A stretch of DNA of 64,000 nt from Bacteroidia bacterium (GTDB taxonomy: Bacteria > Bacteroidota > Bacteroidia > Chitinophagales > Saprospiraceae). The stretch covers positions 1-64,000 of the forward strand of contig JAUIEA010000002.1 of assembly GCA_030429045.1 (NCBI GenBank), given 5' to 3'. The notes beneath the pieces were generated by a model, which was not told where the DNA came from, ran no database searches, and saw only the letters and a list, made by a program, of their open reading frames with translations. Positions 48,701 through 57,258 of this stretch are shown one piece after another. Position 1 is the stretch's first letter; each line of letters begins with the position of its first letter. The position numbers and the translations under genes are program-made.

Positions 48701-50071
48701 CAGGATGATGATCTCCCCGAAGGCGGCACTGTTCCGGATCCTGGAAGCACTCTGAAAGACCTCTTCATCCATTTCATCCTGGGTGAATCGCCGGCTCAGT
48801 CGCCGCAGACCGAGATGATGGAGGGTGGCTTCCACGATGATCACAGCCCCGTCGACGATCAAGCCGAAATCGATGGCTCCGAGTGACATCAGGTTGGCAC
48901 TGACCCCGAATACGTTCATCATCCCCAGAGCAAACAGCATGGACAGCGGGATCGCGCTGGCGACGATCATTCCCGCGCGCAGGTTGCCCAGGAATACCAC
49001 TAGCACAAAAATGACGATCAGAGCACCCTCCACCAGGTTTTTTTCGACCGTGGTGATGGCCCGGCTCACCAGGTTTGTCCGATCGAGAAACGGCTCGATA
49101 ATGACATCATCGGGCAAGGAACGCTGGATGGTGGCCATCTTTTCCTTGACCCGTTTGACGACGTCGGCACTGTTGGCGCCTTTGAGCATCATGACCATAC
49201 CGCCCACAGCTTCCTTTTCCCCGTTGTAGGTCAATGCGCCGTACCGGAGCGCACTTCCGAAACGCACTTCAGCAACATCATTGATCAGTAGCGGAATGCC
49301 ATTGGGACCGAGCTTGACGATGATATTACGAATATCCTCCAGGGAGGTCACCAGGCCGATCCCCCGGATAAACCAGGCGTTTGGTTTCTTGTCGATGTAG
49401 GCCCCTCCGGTATTTTCGTTGTTGTTTTTCAGGGCACTGAAGATTTCCGGTATGGTGACATCCATGGCCCGCAACCGGTCCGGGTTGACCGCCACTTCAT
49501 ATTGCTTGAGATGGCCACCGAAGCTGTTAACCTCTGCGATGCCCGGAGTCCCGTACAGCTGGCGAGCAACGATCCAGTCCTGCATGGTCCGCAGGTCCAT
49601 ACCGGTGTACTTGTCTTCACTGCCCGGCTTCGGGTGGATGACATATTGATAGATCTCTCCCAGTCCGGTGGAGACGGGTGCCAGTTCCGGCTTACCGATC
49701 CCCTCCGGGATGAGGTCTTCCGCTTCACGAATCCGCTCCCCGACGATCTGGCGGGCAAACCAGACATCCACATCATCAGCGAAAACAAGGGTCACAACGG
49801 ACAGCCCGAACCGGGATATGGAACGCAATTCTTCCAATTCGGGCAGGTTGGCCACGGATTGCTCCAGGGGATAGGTGACAAACTGTTCAACCTCCTGGGC
49901 TGCCAGCGTCGGACAAATGGTCAGGATCTGCACCTGATTATTGGTGATATCCGGTACAGCATCCACCGGAAGACGGGTAGCACTCCAGATACCCCAGACC
50001 ACCAGAAATACCGTCATCAGGAAGATGACGGGTTTGTTCTTGATGGAGAAGTAGATGATTTGATTCAACAT
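45749..50071 (-). CDS. CusA/CzcA-type heavy-metal RND pump fused to a CusC/TolC-like outer-membrane factor
   Basis: Start at MLNQIIYFSIKNKPVIFL; RND motifs VPDITNNQVQI, GAIDFGLIVDGAVIIVEA; C-terminal ~400 aa coiled-coil TolC-like after ALSVMLFLLMLSGYNLQAQ. Confidence 0.92.
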   Translation of the reverse strand: MLNQIIYFSIKNKPVIFLMTVFLVVWGIWSATRLPVDAVPDITNNQVQILTICPTLAAQEVEQFVTYPLEQSVANLPELEELRSISRFGLSVVTLVFADDVDVWFARQIVGERIREAEDLIPEGIGKPELAPVSTGLGEIYQYVIHPKPGSEDKYTGMDLRTMQDWIVARQLYGTPGIAEVNSFGGHLKQYEVAVNPDRLRAMDVTIPEIFSALKNNNENTGGAYIDKKPNAWFIRGIGLVTSLEDIRNIIVKLGPNGIPLLINDVAEVRFGSALRYGALTYNGEKEAVGGMVMMLKGANSADVVKRVKEKMATIQRSLPDDVIIEPFLDRTNLVSRAITTVEKNLVEGALIVIFVLVVFLGNLRAGMIVASAIPLSMLFALGMMNVFGVSANLMSLGAIDFGLIVDGAVIIVEATLHHLGLRRLSRRFTQDEMDEEVFQSASRIRNSAAFGEIIILVVYIPILTLVGIEGKMFTPMAQTVGFAILGALLLSITYIPMMCARFLPKQMPEGETFSDRLMAFFQRLYSPSLQLAIRFKRITMGLTIGLFLLSLFLFSRIGGEFIPQLEEGDYAFHCILPMGSSLSQSLETSMQAQRLLKSFPEVKMVVGKTGSAEVPTDPMPPEATDMMIILKDKSEWTTTDDYQELAHLMLEKLESIPGIFFEANQPIQMRFNELMTGIRQDVAVKIFGENIDTLAALAPRVSEVIRTVEGISAPQMEQTIGLPQITIQYDRNRLANYGISVEDVNHTVSTAFAGEKAGVVFENERRFDLVVRLDSAHRASFEDVGDLYVPTPTGNQIPLDQVASVSFQQGPAQISRDDGKRRIVIGFNVMDRDIQSVVSEIQDKLNQEVSLPAGYYYTFGGTFENLEKANARLKIAVPIALALIFLLLYFTFHSVKMAALIFTAIPMSAIGGVFALLIRGMPFSISAGVGFIALFGVAVLNGIVLIATFNQLKKDGMTDTLQRVIEGTRIRLRPVLMTAMVASFGFMPMALSTGAGAEVQKPLATVVIGGLITATFLTLVVLPLFYLITADRPLRKLISKKALSVMLFLLMLSGYNLQAQITQRVPLDEVIREARQGNLHMQAGQLEVLKNQTLVGTWLDLPKTGVFVENEDLLPDNSKGILKIGLSQSMATPGLYKARKKVLEQQVRLAESRLSLTEAELIRDVRSAYYQMWYLENKANLFQTLDSLYAGMAAATAVRVRSGDGQVLDQLAADAKAKETRMIRQQLAHDLAIEQESLMRAMNTGKAILPEAKPLTRIGMDATSGRRMHPLLEQQQALVRFAETGIRVQQMGLLPEYSGRVFTQRLYGVDPPFSGFSLTVGVPLASKSQRKRVEAARIDHQLQQVALQSETLRMNTALAQAREQVARCEQALVFYEEHGLTQAQKIQEIALRTYEAGEISFADWMQFVTQAVMLQQNHLDALNAYNQSMIRYQFLFQSN

Positions 50072-50243
50072 AATGCTTCGTTGAGTCTTGTTCGAAAGCG
50101 CATTCGCTTTCTGTTTTCCAATGATCTGAAGAAATGGAACGGAGTACAGCCTTATCCTGACCGGTCCCATGAACAAGAACGATCAGGCAGACGGCCACAG
50201 GTCATTGACCAGTGGACACAGTACTCCAGACGAAAAAACTCAA

Positions 50244-50573
50244 TTAGGAAATGGGAGGGCGATCCAGGGCCTGGTGGTGGGCCGAGGTGATCGGTGACTG
50301 AAAGATAAAATCAGTCGTTGAATAGACCAGTACAGGCAGGCTCATGGGCAGGCCATCTACCTCCGGGGTAATGGTCACGGTACCACAGCAGCTGCACTGA
50401 CAAAAGGGACTGCAGTAATCCGCACAGTCGGAATGGCTGTGTTCGGCTTCTCCCCCGGTCATCTCGATGGATGCGAGGGCCCCTTCATCCTGATGTTCAT
50501 GTTCGCCATCATTGCAGGGTACGCACGCCAGGGCGAGCAGGTACAGTGCAAAGATCTGCGTGAACAACTTCAT
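50244..50573 (-). CDS. DUF6660-like small Cys/His-rich protein
   Basis: MKLFTQIFALYLLALACVPC...HSDCADYCSPFCQCSCCG. Confidence 0.7.
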   Translation of the reverse strand: MKLFTQIFALYLLALACVPCNDGEHEHQDEGALASIEMTGGEAEHSHSDCADYCSPFCQCSCCGTVTITPEVDGLPMSLPVLVYSTTDFIFQSPITSAHHQALDRPPIS

Positions 50574-50741
50574 CCTGCAAAGATAGGGGATTGGATGTAG
50601 ATATGACACTTGAAGCTCTGCACCCTCTACATTAGAATGAATCCAGATCCAGGTTGAGCATTCCAAACGATCTATTTGCCCAGCCCTGCCTGTCAGTAGT
50701 CCGCTTCAAAGGATTTGCCTGACTCCCATTATCTTGGATGC

Positions 50742-52730
50742 ATGATTCGATATGCAATGCTGTTCGCCCTGGCCCTGGCTTGCCAGTTATCGGCTCAGCC
50801 ACCTTCGCGCTGGCAACCGGCATCTGATCTGTCTTCCATCCGATGGTCGGTCACACCTGGCGATACCCATGCAGATCATGTGGAGATGAGCGGATTGCAG
50901 CTCTCAGCCATTGTCCATTATGGTGTAAAAGAAGGCAAGTGGCAGCAACGGGTTCAGCTGGTCTTTCCAATGTTGCGCACCCTTCCCAATGATACGCATG
51001 CCAGTCTGATGCATGAGATCGACGTTTCCGGTCTTCCATCCCTGCGCATCAACGGCAAGGATGTAGGGTGTGAGGTAACCTCTTTTGCGTTCGACGGTAT
51101 GCTCACGACCCATCTGACCACTGGAGAAGGCCTTCGGATCCAGAGGCAATCCTTCCCCTCCACCACCCGGCCGGTATTCATGGATCTGATCACAGTGGTC
51201 AATACGACTGACCAATCATACACCGTAGAGGTCCCCAGCCTCTCGTACCGGGACACCACCCCTGCAGACCGGGGCCTCCAGGGAGCTTATGTCATCGAGG
51301 CAGACTGTAGGGATCCGGGGCAGAGAGCGCTTCCTCCCGGGCGCAGTTTCCAGTACAGTATGATCTATTCTGCCAGACCTGTGCAGGAGCCGGCCCGTAT
51401 CTGGTCGCCCGCCTATGAAAAGGAGAAAAGACTGGATCTGATCTGGCAGACCCGGTCCGATCTGGTATTGGATACCCCGGATGATGTGATGGATCAGATG
51501 TTTGCCTTCGCCAAATTGCGGGCAGTGGAAAGCATCTATGACACCCGGGGTGGTCTCATGCACGGGCCTGGAGGGGGCCGGTATTATGCTGCTATCTGGG
51601 CCAATGACCAGGCGGAATATGCCAATCCCTTTTTCCCATTGCTGGGCAACCCGGAAGGCATCGAATCGGCCATCAATTCCTTCCGGCATTTTGCCCGATA
51701 CATGAATGAAGATTTTCGGCCCATCCCCAGTTCCATCATCGCTGAAGGGACGGACTACTGGAACGGAGCCGGCGACCGGGGTGACATGGCCATGATCGCC
51801 TATGGGGCTTCACGCTTTGCCCTGGCCTATGGTGATGAACAAACCGCTCGCGAGCTCTGGCCCCTGATCTCCTGGTGCCTGGAGTACTGCCGGCGAAAGA
51901 TAAATGTTGACGGCGTTGTAGCCTCCGATTGTGATGAACTGGAGAATCGCTTCCCGGCCGGAGATGCCAACCTGCACACTTCCTGCCTGTATTACGACGC
52001 CCTGCTCTCAGCGGAGATGCTGGGTCGTGACCTGCACATCGAAGAGGACATCACCCGGAGATACCACACTGAGGCGCTGGCCATCCACCGTGCGATTGAA
52101 TCCCATTTCGGGGCACAGGTCCAGGGCTATGACACCTATCGCTATTTTGCCGGCAATGAGGTACTTCGCGCCTGGATCTGCACGCCATTGACGGTCGGGA
52201 TCCTCGACCGGGCACAGGGTACCATCGAGGCCCTGTTTTCCAAAGATCTGTGGACAGATGACGGTCTGGCCACAGAAGCCGGAAAACCCACTTTCTGGGA
52301 CCGGGCAACACTGTATGCATTGCGGGGGGTACTGGCCGCCGGTGAAACCACGCGTGCGCTTCCCTTCCTGGAATACTATTCCCGCCGACGGTTACTGGGT
52401 GAACATGTGCCCTATGCCGTTGAAGCCTGGCCCGAGGGCAATCAGCGACATCTATCCGCCGAGAGTGCCCTGTACTGCCGGGTCATCACCGAAGGACTCT
52501 GGGGCATCCGACCTGAAGGACTGCATGCTTTTTCCTGTACGCCCAGATTACCGGAAGGATGGAATGAAATGCAGCTTTCTCGTATCCACCTGATGGGGCA
52601 GATCTATGACTTGCGGGTGGTGCGAAAGGCCGGCAGGATCGAGATCCAGGTGAAGGAAAACGGAGTGGTGATCCTGGATGAACCATATCGAGAAGGGACG
52701 GCTGTGCGAATCAATAGAGGCGGGAATTGA
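50742..52730 (+). CDS. Secreted six-hairpin (alpha/alpha toroid) glycosidase-like protein
   Basis: Signal MIRYAMLFALALACQLSA; GRYYAAIWANDQAEYANPFFPLLG, WPLISWCLEYCRRK. Confidence 0.7.
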   Translation: MIRYAMLFALALACQLSAQPPSRWQPASDLSSIRWSVTPGDTHADHVEMSGLQLSAIVHYGVKEGKWQQRVQLVFPMLRTLPNDTHASLMHEIDVSGLPSLRINGKDVGCEVTSFAFDGMLTTHLTTGEGLRIQRQSFPSTTRPVFMDLITVVNTTDQSYTVEVPSLSYRDTTPADRGLQGAYVIEADCRDPGQRALPPGRSFQYSMIYSARPVQEPARIWSPAYEKEKRLDLIWQTRSDLVLDTPDDVMDQMFAFAKLRAVESIYDTRGGLMHGPGGGRYYAAIWANDQAEYANPFFPLLGNPEGIESAINSFRHFARYMNEDFRPIPSSIIAEGTDYWNGAGDRGDMAMIAYGASRFALAYGDEQTARELWPLISWCLEYCRRKINVDGVVASDCDELENRFPAGDANLHTSCLYYDALLSAEMLGRDLHIEEDITRRYHTEALAIHRAIESHFGAQVQGYDTYRYFAGNEVLRAWICTPLTVGILDRAQGTIEALFSKDLWTDDGLATEAGKPTFWDRATLYALRGVLAAGETTRALPFLEYYSRRRLLGEHVPYAVEAWPEGNQRHLSAESALYCRVITEGLWGIRPEGLHAFSCTPRLPEGWNEMQLSRIHLMGQIYDLRVVRKAGRIEIQVKENGVVILDEPYREGTAVRINRGGN

Positions 52731-52820
52731 CCCCGGGCTCGAGCCCTGCAGCCCTGGTCCGGAAACATCCTGTTTATAGCATTACAGAAATAGTGGCAGG
52801 TAAATAAACGGCACTTGCCT

Positions 52821-53318
52821 TCAATCCTGCAGGAGTTTCTCATACACCACTCCCGGCATGCCATGAAAATCCATGGTGGCGATCCTTTTCATCCCCACCT
52901 TTTCCAGGACACGGATGGACGCTTGATTCTGGATGACGGCCCGGCCGATGACGCGCGTATACCCGAGCGATTCCCCATATTCCATGCTCGCCCTGGCAGC
53001 TTCTGTGGCATAACCCTGTCCCCAATATTCCCGAAAGATCCGAAAGCCCAGATCGACCTCACTTGTCTCTTTATCCAACCGGAGCCCACACCAGCCCAGC
53101 CAGGCACCATCTTCCTGGCGGAGCATGGCCATGCGGCCCAGCTTGTGTCGGGTAAACTGGTCATATCCTTCCAGGAATGCACGTGCATCCTGAACACTGG
53201 CAAAGGCCTGGTCGCCCGTATAGCGCAAGACCTCCGGGTCCTGGTTCAACCGATAGAACTGTTCTGCATCCGCCGGATCCAGCGGGCGCAAGTGGAGACG
53301 AGGAGTGGTGAGAAGCAT
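52821..53318 (-). CDS. GNAT N-acetyltransferase, RimJ/RimL type
   Basis: LTTPRLHLRPLDPADAEQFYRLNQDPEVLRYTGDQ, REYWGQGYATEAARASMEYGESLGY, NQASIRVLEKVGMKR. Confidence 0.93.
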   Translation of the reverse strand: MLLTTPRLHLRPLDPADAEQFYRLNQDPEVLRYTGDQAFASVQDARAFLEGYDQFTRHKLGRMAMLRQEDGAWLGWCGLRLDKETSEVDLGFRIFREYWGQGYATEAARASMEYGESLGYTRVIGRAVIQNQASIRVLEKVGMKRIATMDFHGMPGVVYEKLLQD

Positions 53319-53632
53319 GAATAAAATTACAACGAAAGGGATAGTCGCCCTGAATGGAAAGCAGGCGTCATATAAACTGGCACCATTTGTACCCGATCGA
53401 TTTGAAGATGACAACAGGGGAAGACACCGACCAGGGATGGTCCGGCTACTACCTTCGGTACGAACAGATGAAAGCTCTCGTTTGCAGCCAGTCAAGGCGT
53501 ACCCCGGTACTTTCCTCTGCCTGTTCTCCCCTTCTCTGGCCCTGGATGCCTTTCCGGGATCCGATTTGGCAAGTGGCCTGTATACACTCCGGGAGAAAAG
53601 GCTAATTTGGCGTCCTTCTTCGTTATTCCTCT

Positions 53633-54922
53633 ATGTCTGTCACCCTTCGGAAGATTGGCGCTCGCAGCGCAACCGCCCTGGTCATTGCCAATATGATCGG
53701 CACCGGTGTGTTTACCAGTTTGGGGTTCCAGCTGGTGGACACCCAAAACTCGATCAGTATTCTCCTGCTATGGGTGTTGGGTGGAGCCATCGCGCTGGCC
53801 GGTGCATTCAGCTATGCCGAACTGGGATCTTTTTTCAAGCGGTCGGGCGGGGAATACCACTACCTCTCCGAACTCTATCATCCCCTGGTCGGTTACCTGT
53901 CCGGCTGGGTATCCCTGACCGTCGGTTTTGCTGCTCCTGTCGCCCTGGCAGCCATGGCCATGTCGGCTTATCTGGCAGAAAGCATTCCTGTCTCAACCAC
54001 CTGGATGGCCACCCTGGTGATCCTTCTGGTATCCATTGTGCATTCGGTCAATATTCGCCGCAGCAGTCGGTTTCAGCTGGTGACTACGGCCTTGAAAGTG
54101 GTCCTCATCTTTGGCTTTATTGTCCTTGGATTTCTGCTCGCCCCTGCCACACCCAACGCCCTGGACTGGTCGACTTCGTGGCAAGGTGAGATCGTTCTAC
54201 CGGCATTTGCCGTTTCCCTGGTTTATGTCACCTACGCCTATTCCGGGTGGAATGCTGCTGCCTATATCGCCGAGGAGATCAGGCAACCGACCCGCAACCT
54301 GCCACGCGCCCTCATTCTGGGGACACTGCTGGTCACCATTCTCTATGTCCTCCTGCAATGGGTCTTTCTCCGTCAAGCCGGTCTGGAGGCCTTATCCGGA
54401 AAGGTTGAAATCGGACAGGTGGTCGCCGAACAGCTCTTTGGCAGATCAGGAGGTCAATGGATCAGTATGGCTATCGCATTATTTCTGGTTTCCAGTATCA
54501 GTGCGATGGTCTGGGTGGGGCCCCGTGTCAGCCTGGTCATGGCTGAGGATCACCGGTTGTGGCGATTCCTTTACCAACGGAATGAAAATGGCATTCCCGT
54601 GCGGGCGGTCTGGTTTCAATCGGCCCTGAGTATCCTCCTGGTCTGGTCGGGTACATTTGAGGAAGTCCTGCTGTATTGTGGATTTATCCTTCAGCTCTTC
54701 GCCTGCCTGGCCGTGGTGGGCACCTTTATTCTCCGTCACCGGAAAGAACACCTGCCCTACTGCAATCCCACCCATCCGTGGTTGCCCCTGCTCTTCATCC
54801 TGGCATCCATCTGGATCCTCAGCTTCCTACTGATGGAACGCCCGTCTGAAAGTCTCTTCGGGTTGGCTAATTTAGCGGCTGGATGGATCACCTACCGAAT
54901 TTCGACAAACCGCTGGATATGA
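53633..54922 (+). CDS. APC family amino acid permease
   Basis: IGARSATALVIANMIGTGVFTSLGF, FSYAELGSFFKRSGGEYHYL, YAYSGWNAAAYIAEEI. Confidence 0.93.
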   Translation: MSVTLRKIGARSATALVIANMIGTGVFTSLGFQLVDTQNSISILLLWVLGGAIALAGAFSYAELGSFFKRSGGEYHYLSELYHPLVGYLSGWVSLTVGFAAPVALAAMAMSAYLAESIPVSTTWMATLVILLVSIVHSVNIRRSSRFQLVTTALKVVLIFGFIVLGFLLAPATPNALDWSTSWQGEIVLPAFAVSLVYVTYAYSGWNAAAYIAEEIRQPTRNLPRALILGTLLVTILYVLLQWVFLRQAGLEALSGKVEIGQVVAEQLFGRSGGQWISMAIALFLVSSISAMVWVGPRVSLVMAEDHRLWRFLYQRNENGIPVRAVWFQSALSILLVWSGTFEEVLLYCGFILQLFACLAVVGTFILRHRKEHLPYCNPTHPWLPLLFILASIWILSFLLMERPSESLFGLANLAAGWITYRISTNRWI

Positions 54923-55587
54923 AATATCTTCTCTTTTTCACCATGCTTCTGACGGCCCAGTGGGCCTGCGCCCAACATGATCATCACGGTCACAAGCACG
55001 ACGCCAATCACCATATGAATCAGCGACCCTTTGAGGAGCTGGTCGCTCATTTTGAGGATCCCGCTCGTGACGAATGGCAAAAACCGGAGGCTGTCCTGGC
55101 TGTGCTGGGAGATCTCCAGGACAAAACAGTCATGGACATCGGCAGTGGGACCGGGTATTTTTCCTTTCGCATGGCCCGGGCCGGTGCCAGGGTCATTTGC
55201 GCAGATGTAGACGAGCGTTTCCTGGATTACATTGCCCAAAAAGTCGATCAAACGGAGCAATGGGCTGGGTCCCGGATCGAGACCAGGAAAGTACCCTTTG
55301 ACTCACCTGCTCTGGCAGCACATGAAGTCGACATCGTCCTGATCGTGGATACCTATCATCATATCGAAGATCGCATTTCCTATTTCAAATCGGTACGCCA
55401 GGGTTTAAAGCCCGGAGGCAAGCTGGTGGTGATCGATTTTTTCAAGGAGGAGGCCCCGGTGGGCCCCCCGGTCAAAATGAAAATGTCCGAAGAACAGGTG
55501 GCCTCTGAATTACACAAAGCCGGATTCCAGAGTATCGATATTGATGTGGAGACTTTGCCGTATCAGTATATCATTACGGTCTGGTAA
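54919..55587 (+). CDS. Secreted class I SAM-dependent methyltransferase
   Basis: Signal MKYLLFFTMLLTAQWACA; VMDIGSGTGYFSFRMARAGARV; ATGA overlap with the upstream permease. Confidence 0.88.
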   Translation: MKYLLFFTMLLTAQWACAQHDHHGHKHDANHHMNQRPFEELVAHFEDPARDEWQKPEAVLAVLGDLQDKTVMDIGSGTGYFSFRMARAGARVICADVDERFLDYIAQKVDQTEQWAGSRIETRKVPFDSPALAAHEVDIVLIVDTYHHIEDRISYFKSVRQGLKPGGKLVVIDFFKEEAPVGPPVKMKMSEEQVASELHKAGFQSIDIDVETLPYQYIITVW

Positions 55588-55937
55588 TCCCGGGAATTCC
55601 AGATTCGTGCCGAGTCTGAATCGTTATTGAGTTATTGGGTTATTGAGTTATTTCGAAAAATGGAATTCGGTGTTCGGTAATGGGTAATGGGTAATGGGTA
55701 AAAAAATTACTCAAAGACTAGAGAAAACAAGAATACATCATTTTATTCTCCCACCATTAGCAAGCCCTAAAGTGGCGAATTCGCTTCGATCCATTTACCC
55801 GTTGTGGAATTGGGTATTCAGTAAAAACCATTATCTAAAATACCTGGGTAATCAGGAACCTGCCCCGAGTTCTCGGGGGAGCAAACACAGGAACCAGGAA
55901 TATGAAATCCGACGGTTGGCGGAGTGTCAGGAATTTA

Positions 55938-56312
55938 TCATTTGATCCGAATCCCCAGGAATTCTTCAGACCGTCCCTGGGTTTTATCCAGATAGAAATA
56001 CAGGGTATCATTGAGGAGATGGACAGTCAGGGCTTCGTAGCCTTTTGATCCCACATCTGAAGAATCGACCTCCTCGAAAAAATCTCCCTGCTCATTGGGC
56101 TGATAAAAGAAAAAGTCGGTTCGAAAGCCATCTCCGGCCCGGGCGACCTCATAGGTCTTGGTGGTTGTCGAATAACTCCCGATGGTGGTGCCTGGAAGGA
56201 AATCGACCTTTTGCGATAAACCGCTGTAGAACCCACATTCCGGACAGTCGTCATTCTTGGTACACGACAAGACAAACAGGAGGAGGAGCAGACCCAGGAT
56301 GCGGAAGTTCAT
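55938..56312 (-). CDS. Small lipoprotein, unknown
   Basis: Lipobox LLLLLFVLSC; 124 aa. Confidence 0.6.
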   Translation of the reverse strand: MNFRILGLLLLLFVLSCTKNDDCPECGFYSGLSQKVDFLPGTTIGSYSTTTKTYEVARAGDGFRTDFFFYQPNEQGDFFEEVDSSDVGSKGYEALTVHLLNDTLYFYLDKTQGRSEEFLGIRIK

Positions 56313-56475
56313 GACGTGTACTATTTAGGTATCAATATTACGGAGAAGTGTGGAGAAATCAGGGATGTGGGATGAGGGATGATCCATTCCAAATGGATAT
56401 CCATGTTTATCCCCCTGACGAAAGGCGAACAGCGAATCACTCTTGATATCCCACATCTCCGGGATTGATCCATCA

Positions 56476-57159
56476 TCACCAGGGAATCACTGTCTTGTCT
56501 CGCCAGAATTTGCCGGTCGGGATGTCCGGTTCCAACGCAAGCCAGACCGCTGTCTCCGCACCTTTTTCTACCGGGCGATCCGCTCCCGGTCCACCCATAT
56601 CCGTACGTACCCATCCGGGACACATGGCGTGGACACCGACATGTGCAGGTGCATCACCCGCCAGGAGCATGGTCCATCCATTCAGGCTCCATTTGGAAAG
56701 CCGGTATGCCGCATAATTGCCCCGTGGCTGATCGGCCAGGCTGCCCATCCCGCTGGAAATATTGATGATACTGGCTGCCTTGCTTCTGACCAGTAAGGGC
56801 CAGAGGGCCCTGGTGATCTGGATGGTGCCAAACAGGTTGGTATTCATGACGCTGTTCAGCTGGTCCAGGTCAAAGTCAGTGGCGGACATGTTCCCGATGA
56901 TCCCGGCATTATTGACCAGGACATCCAGATGATCAAAACGCTTTTCGACCAGCGTGGCCAATAAGGCACACTGATCCAGTTTCCGAATATCCCCCACCAG
57001 GGGGATCACCCCCATCCCAAGCTCGTCAGCTGTTTTTTTGATGGCTACCGGATCCCGGCCAACTGCAATTACCTGGAGGCCCCTTTCTGCCAGTTGCCGA
57101 ACGATCTCCCTGCCGATACCCCGGTTGGCTCCGGTGACTAAGGCTACTTTCTCTCCCAT
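56476..57159 (-). CDS. SDR family oxidoreductase
   Basis: VALVTGANRGIGREIV, LVNNAG, YAAYRLSKWSLNGWT. Confidence 0.93.
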   Translation of the reverse strand: MGEKVALVTGANRGIGREIVRQLAERGLQVIAVGRDPVAIKKTADELGMGVIPLVGDIRKLDQCALLATLVEKRFDHLDVLVNNAGIIGNMSATDFDLDQLNSVMNTNLFGTIQITRALWPLLVRSKAASIINISSGMGSLADQPRGNYAAYRLSKWSLNGWTMLLAGDAPAHVGVHAMCPGWVRTDMGGPGADRPVEKGAETAVWLALEPDIPTGKFWRDKTVIPW

Positions 57160-57258
57160 CCTTAAATATACCACCTTGTGACCAGCTGACAAATTTGCCG
57201 CTTCAGCCCACGTTTGCCCCCCGAAAAACGTTTTTTTGCGGTACAAACCTCTTACCGC

